Origin: Euryarchaeota archaeon UBA39 | GTDB taxonomy: Archaea; Thermoplasmatota; Poseidoniia; Poseidoniales; Thalassarchaeaceae | NCBI GenBank assembly: GCA_002503045.1 | Contig: DAQW01000002.1 | Span: forward strand, 1-17,347 | DNA length: 17,347 nucleotides | Direction: 5' to 3' | Part shown: in pieces, positions 7,192 through 15,358 of the stretch | How the letters are laid out: each line of letters starts with the position of its first letter | How positions within the stretch are numbered: position 1 is the first letter of the stretch | The notes under the pieces: generated by a model | Database searches by the model: none | Told to the model about the DNA's origin: nothing | Seen by the model: only the letters and a program-made list of their open reading frames with translations | Program-made: the position numbers and the translations under genes

Positions 7192-8223
7192 ATGGCAGGG
7201 TCACCAGTTTCTACCCATTCTCCTGGAGATGGTGATGGAAAGGGACCTGAAACGAATGATGAACAAAAAGCGCAAATGGAACAAGCCTACCAACAAATGA
7301 GAAGAAAAATGCGCATGACAAAACTCAATGATGATGTTGGGCATAAATTCATGGTTCTTTCTGGGAAAGGAGGGGTTGGAAAATCTACAGTAGCAACTGG
7401 ATTGGCACTATCTCTAGCAAGAATGGGTCAAAAAGTGGGGCTATTGGATATTGATATTACTGGACCAAACCTTCCAAAAATGCTAGGAATTGAAGGAACT
7501 CAACTTCATGTGGAAGAAGGGCAAATCCATCCAGCTATTGGCCCTCATGGAGTCAAAGTCATCTCAATGGCTTTCTTGATAGAAGATCCAGATAAACCAG
7601 TTATTTGGCGTGGTCCTATCAAATTGGGAGCAATTCAACAATTCATCGGTGATGTCGCATGGGGTGACTTGGATTATCTAATCATTGATTTTCCTCCAGG
7701 AACAAGTGATGAGCCACTTACAGTTACTCAATCATTGCCCACTATGGATGGAGTAGTCATTGTTACAACTCCACAAGAGGTTGCATTACTTGATTCAAGA
7801 AAAAGCATCAATTTCGCTAAAACAATCAATCTGCCAGTACTTGGTGTTGTTGAAAATATGCGTGGGTATACATTACAGGGATCTGCGACTAACCCTGATG
7901 GTTCTGCAATTACAAATGCGACTATCGAAATTGGTGGCCCATCTGGACAAAAAATAGAGGCAAAAACCGATTCTGATGGTAATTGGAATGTAATGCTTGA
8001 CCTTTTCAAAAGAGGAGGGGGAGAGTCAGCAGCAGAAGAAATGGACGTACCTTTCCTTGGTTCTCTACCTTTTGATCCTGGAATCGTTCGAGGTGGGGAT
8101 GATGGAGTGCATAGAATCGTTGCAGAACCAGATGGACCTACAGCTGAAGCGTTTCAATCAATTGTTACTAGACTAATTGAGAATTTAGAATCCCCCGATG
8201 AAGATGGTGTGACAATAATCTAA
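7192..8223 (+). CDS. mrp: Mrp/NBP35-family P-loop ATPase with an unusual beta-rich insert and no cysteines
   Basis: 343 residues. Family members bind and transfer Fe-S clusters, or act as related cytosolic ATPases. The deviant Walker A is GKGGVGKST (58-66), followed by DIDITGPNLPKMLG (86-99), WRGP (139-142), IIDFPPGTSDE (164-174) and VVTTPQE (190-196), all diagnostic of Mrp. A polar extension of about 50 residues precedes the ATPase core. The usual segment is ENMSGF-CPxC-xx-xxF-GGG. Here ENMRG (221-225) is followed by about 44 residues (226-269) before DLFKRGGG. That insert contains NPDGSAITNATIEI and TDSDGNW, the pattern of Cna-B or carboxypeptidase-regulatory beta-sandwich repeats. The entire protein has no cysteine, so the classical CxxC bridging cluster cannot form. 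The reading frame is intact through the insert and normal Mrp sequence resumes (VPFLGSLPFDP). Likely first gene of a pair with the FKBP 58 bases downstream. Confidence 0.9.
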   Translation: MAGSPVSTHSPGDGDGKGPETNDEQKAQMEQAYQQMRRKMRMTKLNDDVGHKFMVLSGKGGVGKSTVATGLALSLARMGQKVGLLDIDITGPNLPKMLGIEGTQLHVEEGQIHPAIGPHGVKVISMAFLIEDPDKPVIWRGPIKLGAIQQFIGDVAWGDLDYLIIDFPPGTSDEPLTVTQSLPTMDGVVIVTTPQEVALLDSRKSINFAKTINLPVLGVVENMRGYTLQGSATNPDGSAITNATIEIGGPSGQKIEAKTDSDGNWNVMLDLFKRGGGESAAEEMDVPFLGSLPFDPGIVRGGDDGVHRIVAEPDGPTAEAFQSIVTRLIENLESPDEDGVTII

Positions 8224-8281
8224 GCATTCTAGGAGAATTTTACCCGTCCGATTCAAAAGGGATGATAGTAGGCGATATAAC

Positions 8282-8761
8282 ATGGAAAACATAGAGAATG
8301 ATGCTGTAGTAACTGTTCACTATACTGGGACTCTTCCAGATGGAGAAGTATTTGATTCAAGTAGAGATAAAGACCCAATGACTTTCTTGATAGGTCACAA
8401 GAACATGATTCCGGGATTTGAAGAGGAATTAATGGGTGCATCAATCGGAGAAACTCGAGAATTTACTCTCCCACCTGACCGAGCCTATGGTGAACGTGAT
8501 GATGATGCTATACAAAAAATGCCAAGAAATGCATTTCCTGATGACATGGAGCTTAAGCAGGGAATGATGATGGCTGCACAAACTGAACAAGGCCCTGTTC
8601 CATTTACAATCTCTGAAATTAATGGTGATGAAATTACTATTGATTTTAATCACCAAATGGCAGGTAAAACACTGACTTTTGAAGTAGAAATCATAGATGT
8701 AAGAAAAGCAACTCCTGAAGAACTTCCAGATGATTGCGGACCAGGCTGCGGCTGTAACTGA
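8282..8761 (+). CDS. FKBP-type peptidyl-prolyl isomerase, SlyD-like, with Cys-rich tail
   Basis: 159 residues, cytosolic (no signal peptide). It catalyses cis-trans isomerisation of prolyl bonds and probably acts as a folding chaperone. The FKBP half shows VTVHYTGTLPDGEVFDSS (10-27), the MTFLIG strand and NMIPGFEEELMG (41-52). The inserted IF chaperone domain occupies roughly 66-128 (PDRAYGERDDDAIQKMPRN onward), then the chain returns to the FKBP fold with GKTLTFEVEI. This short, IF-containing plan is that of archaeal FKBP16/18 and bacterial SlyD. The C-terminus DDCGPGCGCN brings three cysteines (152, 156, 158), reminiscent of the metal-binding tail of SlyD, here with Cys rather than His. It follows mrp by 58 bases on the same strand. 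Confidence 0.92.
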   Translation: MENIENDAVVTVHYTGTLPDGEVFDSSRDKDPMTFLIGHKNMIPGFEEELMGASIGETREFTLPPDRAYGERDDDAIQKMPRNAFPDDMELKQGMMMAAQTEQGPVPFTISEINGDEITIDFNHQMAGKTLTFEVEIIDVRKATPEELPDDCGPGCGCN

Positions 8762-8786
8762 AATTACCAATCACAAATTGATTTGG

Positions 8787-8871
8787 TGGTGCAGAGGACA
8801 GGATTCGAACCTGCGAAGCATTCTGCAGCGGGACTTGAGCCCGCCCCCTTTGACCACTCGGGTACCTCTGC
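8787..8871 (-). tRNA. tRNA-Leu (anticodon CAA), CCA encoded
   Basis: Folded by eye on the minus strand. The acceptor stem is GCAGAGG (8871-8865) with CCTCTGC (8797-8791), the discriminator is A, and the encoded CCA is at 8789-8787. The anticodon stem GCGGG/CCCGC closes the loop CTCAAGT, giving CAA (plus-strand 8835-8837). A long type II variable arm with stem GCA/TGC follows, as expected for leucine, then the T arm with TTCGAAT. It reads TTG codons. No intron. It lies 40 bases after the stop of the giant surface protein gene on the same strand. Confidence 0.95.
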
Positions 8872-8911
8872 TCAACTCTCACGATGAGATGCTAGGCTTG
8901 AGGCTTCCGAA

Positions 8912-11900
8912 TTATTCTTCTTCATCTGGGAAACGTTCTGGAGGTTCTGGCCAGAGGTTTTTAGGTCGAGCAGGCGCTTGTTCTTCAGGAAGAGGAATGT
9001 CATCTTCATCATCCCAATAAACTGCTTCAGAATTCCGTTGTAAGACAAAAAGTCCAATCATAAAACCAAGACCACTAAAGATGACAATCAACAAACCAAT
9101 TACCGTTAAATCTCCACTTAATGCAGCATCCAATAAACTCCTATCAGCCAAAGGATCTACAACTTGAATTGGTGGTAGAACGGTAGCATTTTCAATATCG
9201 CCATCAATAGCAGCAATCAACAACATTTGGCCTTCTTGCCAAGCCTCTATTTCAAAATCAACTTCAATGGACCCTCCAGGAAGTAGTTGAACTTCTGTTC
9301 GATTAATCACTACCCATTTCTGACCTGTTGAATCTGCTTCCCATCCGAGTAAACTTAGATTAATTTCTCCTCCTTGATTTCCTTCATCTCTAACCCAAAG
9401 ATCAATTCTAACTAAACTATTCAAATTTGCAGGTTGAGGAGATATTGCAATTGGTTCCACAACAGGTTCAAACCAAACAACACGCAACAACGGAGCTCGT
9501 GGATTTAATGCAGATCCAATTCCTTCTACAGGATTTCCAGAAAGATCTGTAAATTCAAACCAAACAACAAGTTGATCGCCATCTTCTAATTCATTTGATT
9601 CTACAGTTGAAATATCTACATTATTGGAAACTCCATAGACTTGGCCTTGTTTTAATGCTGGACCAATAGAACTAGTGCCATCTGTTCCGGGAATATCAAC
9701 GCCAAATCTTCTGAATGTCCAATACATTTCTACTTCTTCTTCAGCAACTCCTCCCAAATCTAAAATCGAAAAAGAAACTTGTTGGGAATCTAACCGATTA
9801 GTCTGTACAGCTGCAAGACTTGTTTGTAAAAATTCAACAGTTGGTGCAGTTCTATCTACTATAATGTCGACATCGAATCCACCCCATGGTATTGTTCCAG
9901 TTCCAACTAATCTGCCTCTAAGAATACCCTCTGCATCCCTTTCTGTTTGAGGAAGGACAATCACAAACTCAACAATTCCTTGAGAATCAACAGTTCCATT
10001 GACAGGGATTCCAGGTGTAGTCTCCATGACGTCCTCAAAATGTGGGTCGATAATCACATTTCTACCAACAGGGGGAACTGAAAGTGGCTGACCATTAGTT
10101 GAATGTACCATTTGTAACCTACAAAGTATAGCATCTCCATCAGCAGCGAACATTTTGCCATCATAGAACCTCCCAAATGGGGCAGTCAAATCTTCCATCT
10201 CCAAAATATTCCAAGATGTGGAAGCATCTAATGTCCAAGACAAATGGGGTAGCGAGGATAAATCAAGATCTAGTGTTACTTCATCTTCAACCACTGTTAT
10301 TGCAGGAATCATTGAATTTAATGTCCAATCGAAAGGAGACTCTTCTCCGGTTGCAAAGGTAAATGATGCAAGTCCAAAATTTTCAGAAGAGTCACTAGGT
10401 AAGAATTCGGCACTAATTGGAATAATTTTGCTTCCTTCAGCAGAAACAATATCTCCCAACAATGGTCTGTGAATTAGATGGCCTTGTTCGTCACCAATTC
10501 CAGAAACCCATAAATGAATTTCATCAATTGATGTATATCCATTAAGGTCTTCAATCGGAAAACTCAATGTATGGCTGACAGAATGAAGAAGGGTTCCATC
10601 AACCAAATCCAAAGAAATAGTATTTCTATCTATTACAGTCGGACTTTCTTGAGCCAAACTGAATGTAGCCAAATCAGCATGTAATCCCTCACTACCTCCT
10701 CCCAGATATGCTCTACCTGAAGCATCTGAACCAATCACAAATACAGACACTAGAGAACCATCAGTTCCTTGAGAAATATCCAATAATCCTAGATTAATTA
10801 ATCCAGTCTGATGTGCATTAGATGGAATGATTACCAATTTAGAATTGTACTCGCTTGGTTGAGCAACGCCATCTAAATTCAAATCATCTTTTGATTCTAC
10901 CCAAGTCATTAATGTGAGTTCTCTTGACAATGATTCAGATTCATAAATCTCTAATGACATAATCAGGGGCCTAGAAAGAGACCAAATATCTTCATTCAGA
11001 GGTCTTTGAATCCCACTAATATCTGCAAGTAAGCGGCCTACAACAGGAGATTCAAGATCGATGCGATAACTGCCTGGAGAAGTGATAATAGATGAATCGA
11101 GAGCTCCCACACGCAGTGCATCTACAGGGCCTATTCGAATCAATCTAGGTTGAATTTCCCAAATACTAGTCGGAGTACTATTCTCAACATTTGGTAAAGT
11201 TATGGAAGAAGACCACGTGCCATCTAGCTGAACTTCATCTGCTAGAAATGACCACGATTGATTACCATTTGAAATGTCAATTCCAACCACTGCAGAGTTT
11301 GATGGAATTGGGCCAACAATTCCTTCAAACCGAACTGAACCAGAAGCAAAAATACTCTGTTCAGGGTGAAGGTGTAGAGGATATCCATACAATCTAGAAT
11401 CAATCAAATCTCTACCTAGACCATCAATGACTGAAAATCCTACAATCTCTAAATCATTCTCAATCCCTAGCAATCCACCTGCTCCAATTATGGCATCTGC
11501 AGGACCCCATGAACGATTTAGATGGTCGACTGCAGTAGCATATATTCTAACTTCATCGGCATCATCAATAGACCAATCAACACTAATTGGCCAAGTAATC
11601 TGTACTGCTTTATCACCAACTACAATACTTGGATTAACAAGTGTAAATGGTCCTCCTGTTTCGTTGATGATGACAGGGATTCCAGTGGAGACATCCAACT
11701 TGAATGAATAATCAGATTCTATGCCATCTATCCCAAAATCAAGAGTAATGTTGTGAATTAACGAAGAATCAAAAAGATGTTCATGTTCAGTAACTATTTC
11801 TGAAATTATTTCTGGTACTAAGGTTGTAGGATGTGAAATAATCTTATCAGATATCAGCGGACTTTGGATTACTTTGCCATCAAAATTCAATCCTCCACCT

Positions 11901-14900
11901 TGTTCTTGTTCCAAATGTACTGGAATTCGCAAAAAAGGATTGATTGATGGAGGATTGGATCCAACATAATTTGTACGATATGATTCAATCATTGGGCCTA
12001 AATTAGACAAATTAGTTTCTAGATGATAATCGACCGAAATCAAAGAAATTGATGCTGATACCTCGTGACTTGAATTTACAAGAATTTGAAGATCTCTCAT
12101 TTCCATACTATGATTTGGGCCCATGTAGACTGATGATAATAACGAAGATTGAGACGCTCTGAGAATTGAACCATCAAATCTAACAATGGATGTGTCTCCT
12201 GATGAAAGTATACGTTGTTGTACTGAAGATCCAGATCTAATTGAATAGGTTACATCTGTTCCAGAAGTAGGGCGAATAAGCAATGAAGCAGTTCTCCAAT
12301 CAGCTTCATCTGGTAATGAAAAATTGATTGATGCATTGAGATAATTTGAGTTAGATTCCAATACTGGACCTTGCAATAAACCATATGTCAAAGGATTCCC
12401 AGTTGCCGAATCTGGCCAATCCCAATCGATTATTCCATCGTTTAATACGTCTATTGAAGGGCCAATAGATGGAGTTGAAAGAATCGGTCTAATTGCTAAA
12501 TGTTCTAATTCCGAACCAGGTTGGAAATCTAAGATAAAACTCAGGATTGTAGCAGGTCTAAAGAATGAAATTGTTCCATTATTTATCATCGCAGAATGAA
12601 CTTGTTGTCCATCAGCAATTACCTGAATCATCACACCTGCAGATATTGAATTCAATTGAATCCCATCTATTCTTCTTTCCGATATAATCGTGGGACCATC
12701 TACTCTATTTGTCATAAATGTTGGATTTACAATTATCCCTTCTGTCTGTCGGATTTCTAATGATGAATCTATATCCCAGCCAGTTGAATTTACTGCGAAT
12801 CCATTCAGAAACCTACTTCCATTGATGGAAATTTCATTAATCCTAGGAGTTCGATGTTCTTCAGTTGTTGAAAGTTGTAAACTCAAATGTATTCCTTGAT
12901 TAGAATTTAATGCAGATAAACCATGAAGATCTGCTAAATGTACTGGAAATGATTGATTGATAAATCCAGATATTGGAGTTCCTTGGGAATCCAGAACGCT
13001 AGCTAAAACCGATGTTCCTTCAGGAACTTTAGCATCAATATCGATAGAACCCCAGCCCAGAGAATCTGCAAATATCAAGGGAGATTTCCAAGTACCTATT
13101 TCTTCAAAGACATCTACTGCAATTCCTACATTATCGATATACCAACCACTAGATTCAAAATATGTATCTGAAAAAAATGTAAATCTAAGCATTACATTTC
13201 TTCCCGCTAAATGGCTAAAGTCAGCTGATTTCTGAACAAACGAAGTATTTGCAGCACAGCCTCCACCTTTCTGTCTAGAACCATCCCATGCCATTTCTCC
13301 GTACAGGGGACTGAGAGAATTATTGTATTGCATTGAATCATACCAATCAGGAATATGAGAACCAAAGTGAGACCATGTATGCCCTTGGTCTGTTGAAACA
13401 TATAGTGCGCCTCCATCCCAGCCTGATTCAGCACAAATAAAATGATCAAATTGTAATGTTGCTCTACTTCCAAGAGGAATTGGAATCGATGGAGAATAAA
13501 GATGGCTTAACGAATTTTGTCGATATGGTGAATTCAGTACAGTTCCTGCTCCATTCCCCCCCCCGGGGAAACTATTCGGATCAGGGCCAGAGGAATTTAA
13601 TTCACCAAAAGACCAACCGTAACCATTTGGAGTTTCTATGTTCCAACCAATTGGAGTGAGTATCGATTCTTCAAACGAATCAAAGTCTGACCAAGGCCCA
13701 TTTATTCCCACATTCGGTAAAAATTGCCATTGATCAACTAAACTATTTCCAATTCTTGAATGATTAGCAGTACTTGAATCATTGAAACTCCATCGGATTA
13801 CTTCTGTTTCATTTCCTGAAATGACTTCCACAATACGTACATCATCCACAGCAAGACCTTCGGGAGGATCAATAGTTAGTCCACCAAAACCAGTCCCTCC
13901 AGTAGAATCCGATTCAAATCGAAAACGAATCTGAATTGAGGTATTAAATGCGCTAGGAATAGAATGTTGCAAAGATACCCAACCATTTGAATCATCGATT
14001 ATTGTTGTGCCATTCACATATACTCCATGTCCAGGTAAACCTAGAGATGGAGTGATACTAGTCCAATTAGACCCGTCATCACTTACATCTACATGCCAAT
14101 TGTCATAGATATCTCCTTCCATATCAAAATCAGCAGCATATTGAAACACCAAAGGACCAGATATTCCCGAAAGATTTGCTTCTAGTACTAATTGAGATTC
14201 TGCATTTGCTGCATATTCTCCATTTAAATTTCCATGAAACCATGATCCTGGTGGGTGACCATCGTTCTCAAATCCAACTCTATCTATGAACCATCCAGGG
14301 CGATCTACAGACTGAGTAATTGGAGTCCAAATCACCAAACGAACAGACAAACTCGAAGCATTAGCCAGCATTGGATGATTGTCAAATAGAATTTGTGAAC
14401 GTTGCCAACCAGTAGCATTCAAACTAGCCCATGCAGGAAAACCAGTTCCATTAGCTCCATTTGGAATAGGAGCAGAAGTTGAGATTGTATTTCCATAACC
14501 ACCCTCAGGTTCTACCCAATTCCATGAATTTCCTCCATCAAATGATGCCTCTACCCATGCTCCTGCACCTGAACCTAATGAATCCGAATCTGTCCAAATA
14601 TGAAGCCAATGATCTAGAGTAAATGTAAGATTAGAAATATAATTTGGAATAGAATATATTGGACTTTCAATCCATGAATGGACTCCCGGATCTAATGATT
14701 CATCCGATTGCGTTAATGCAATCAAAGATCCATCAGTAGCTTGTCTTGGTACATGTCCTCCTCCATTTTGTCTTGCAGTTTGAGTTTGACCAAATGAAGT
14801 ATTAATTGTAACAAGATTTCCAGAAAATGATGACGGATCCATTACTTCCCAAACACTAGTTGTCCCACCAGGAATCCATTGATTGAATCGATATTCCAAT

Positions 14901-15259
14901 TCTTCGAAATCATGAATTCTTCCATGATTGGCAGCATTGTCTAAACTTAACTCTCCAGGAAAAAGAGTAGTAGAGGTATTATCTAGAGTCCCCTGTGAAA
15001 AATTTCTACCTGTTTCTCCAGTCTCCCAACCAGATGCAGAATAAATTTCAGAACCATCTGAATCTAACAGTATCCAAGCATCTGTAACTGTACCATTTGA
15101 TTCAATTTCAAATCCATCAACAATTGCTTCTTCAAGCAAAAAAGTCGACGGCCCAATCCATGGAACTTCTTCTCCCTGAATCAGAATTGGCGACATTGAC
15201 ATGGCAAGCATTAGCACGGCGAGACTCACTGCCGACCGGCGTGCCTCGACAGATGCCAT
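8912..15259 (-). CDS. Giant membrane-anchored surface protein with MAM/jelly-roll-like modules (2115 aa)
   Basis: Not recognised as a named protein. Residues 1-29 are a signal peptide (RRSAVSLAVLMLAMSMSPIL, then QGEE). Three modules near 140-335, 335-480 and 500-720 share the pattern of MAM or choice-of-anchor J jelly rolls: a strand such as TLQFDHF or LTFTLDHW, then WDGGALYVSTDQGHTWS or WVEASFDGGNSWNWVE, and a closing GWYIDNVGI, GWFIDRVGF or AVDDVRIVEV. Such modules occur in secreted peptidases and adhesins, but no HExxH or other catalytic motif was seen, so binding is more likely than hydrolysis. The middle and C-terminal parts are long beta-rich, sequon-bearing regions with Ig-like strands. 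A single transmembrane helix (GLLIVIFSGLGFMIGLFVL) ends about 45 residues from the C-terminus. The tail is acidic and proline-rich (DDEDDIPLPEEQ). Probably an adhesin or envelope stalk protein. Confidence 0.85.
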   Translation of the reverse strand: MASVEARRSAVSLAVLMLAMSMSPILIQGEEVPWIGPSTFLLEEAIVDGFEIESNGTVTDAWILLDSDGSEIYSASGWETGETGRNFSQGTLDNTSTTLFPGELSLDNAANHGRIHDFEELEYRFNQWIPGGTTSVWEVMDPSSFSGNLVTINTSFGQTQTARQNGGGHVPRQATDGSLIALTQSDESLDPGVHSWIESPIYSIPNYISNLTFTLDHWLHIWTDSDSLGSGAGAWVEASFDGGNSWNWVEPEGGYGNTISTSAPIPNGANGTGFPAWASLNATGWQRSQILFDNHPMLANASSLSVRLVIWTPITQSVDRPGWFIDRVGFENDGHPPGSWFHGNLNGEYAANAESQLVLEANLSGISGPLVFQYAADFDMEGDIYDNWHVDVSDDGSNWTSITPSLGLPGHGVYVNGTTIIDDSNGWVSLQHSIPSAFNTSIQIRFRFESDSTGGTGFGGLTIDPPEGLAVDDVRIVEVISGNETEVIRWSFNDSSTANHSRIGNSLVDQWQFLPNVGINGPWSDFDSFEESILTPIGWNIETPNGYGWSFGELNSSGPDPNSFPGGGNGAGTVLNSPYRQNSLSHLYSPSIPIPLGSRATLQFDHFICAESGWDGGALYVSTDQGHTWSHFGSHIPDWYDSMQYNNSLSPLYGEMAWDGSRQKGGGCAANTSFVQKSADFSHLAGRNVMLRFTFFSDTYFESSGWYIDNVGIAVDVFEEIGTWKSPLIFADSLGWGSIDIDAKVPEGTSVLASVLDSQGTPISGFINQSFPVHLADLHGLSALNSNQGIHLSLQLSTTEEHRTPRINEISINGSRFLNGFAVNSTGWDIDSSLEIRQTEGIIVNPTFMTNRVDGPTIISERRIDGIQLNSISAGVMIQVIADGQQVHSAMINNGTISFFRPATILSFILDFQPGSELEHLAIRPILSTPSIGPSIDVLNDGIIDWDWPDSATGNPLTYGLLQGPVLESNSNYLNASINFSLPDEADWRTASLLIRPTSGTDVTYSIRSGSSVQQRILSSGDTSIVRFDGSILRASQSSLLSSVYMGPNHSMEMRDLQILVNSSHEVSASISLISVDYHLETNLSNLGPMIESYRTNYVGSNPPSINPFLRIPVHLEQEQGGGLNFDGKVIQSPLISDKIISHPTTLVPEIISEIVTEHEHLFDSSLIHNITLDFGIDGIESDYSFKLDVSTGIPVIINETGGPFTLVNPSIVVGDKAVQITWPISVDWSIDDADEVRIYATAVDHLNRSWGPADAIIGAGGLLGIENDLEIVGFSVIDGLGRDLIDSRLYGYPLHLHPEQSIFASGSVRFEGIVGPIPSNSAVVGIDISNGNQSWSFLADEVQLDGTWSSSITLPNVENSTPTSIWEIQPRLIRIGPVDALRVGALDSSIITSPGSYRIDLESPVVGRLLADISGIQRPLNEDIWSLSRPLIMSLEIYESESLSRELTLMTWVESKDDLNLDGVAQPSEYNSKLVIIPSNAHQTGLINLGLLDISQGTDGSLVSVFVIGSDASGRAYLGGGSEGLHADLATFSLAQESPTVIDRNTISLDLVDGTLLHSVSHTLSFPIEDLNGYTSIDEIHLWVSGIGDEQGHLIHRPLLGDIVSAEGSKIIPISAEFLPSDSSENFGLASFTFATGEESPFDWTLNSMIPAITVVEDEVTLDLDLSSLPHLSWTLDASTSWNILEMEDLTAPFGRFYDGKMFAADGDAILCRLQMVHSTNGQPLSVPPVGRNVIIDPHFEDVMETTPGIPVNGTVDSQGIVEFVIVLPQTERDAEGILRGRLVGTGTIPWGGFDVDIIVDRTAPTVEFLQTSLAAVQTNRLDSQQVSFSILDLGGVAEEEVEMYWTFRRFGVDIPGTDGTSSIGPALKQGQVYGVSNNVDISTVESNELEDGDQLVVWFEFTDLSGNPVEGIGSALNPRAPLLRVVWFEPVVEPIAISPQPANLNSLVRIDLWVRDEGNQGGEINLSLLGWEADSTGQKWVVINRTEVQLLPGGSIEVDFEIEAWQEGQMLLIAAIDGDIENATVLPPIQVVDPLADRSLLDAALSGDLTVIGLLIVIFSGLGFMIGLFVLQRNSEAVYWDDEDDIPLPEEQAPARPKNLWPEPPERFPDEEE

Positions 15260-15358
15260 GTTGTTGAAAGGACAAAGGTGGGTTTGAATCGTCCGGCTCC
15301 CCGATAAAGCACAAATTTGTCGAATGGTTCATGAGTCGGCCCGATTCAATACGGAAGG
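15260..15358. promoter_or_regulatory. Divergent promoter region with nested inverted repeats
   Basis: These 99 bases separate the giant surface protein gene (minus) from the GINS-like gene (plus). The inverted repeat TTGAATCG (15284-15291) and CGATTCAA (15342-15349) flanks the perfect palindrome ACAAATTTGT (15311-15320), and both are centred within one base of each other. AAATTTG is the best AT-rich core for a TATA element in either direction. An operator or shared promoter is a plausible reading; there is no direct evidence. Confidence 0.3.

Noticed and set aside
7867..7998. Mrp insert as an intein, intron or frameshift
   Set aside because: It is about 44 codons, in frame, lacks intein splice residues (no Cys, no terminal HN), and normal Mrp sequence resumes immediately after it.
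8730..9020. Open frame of 96 codons on the plus strand over tRNA-Leu
   Set aside because: It overlaps the FKBP 3' end, the tRNA and the antisense of the giant gene's tail; no motif or start signal supports it.
8912..15259. Giant surface protein as a secreted metallopeptidase (MAM/jelly-roll modules occur in M6-type enzymes)
   Set aside because: No HExxH or other zinc or serine protease motif was found on reading the full translation.
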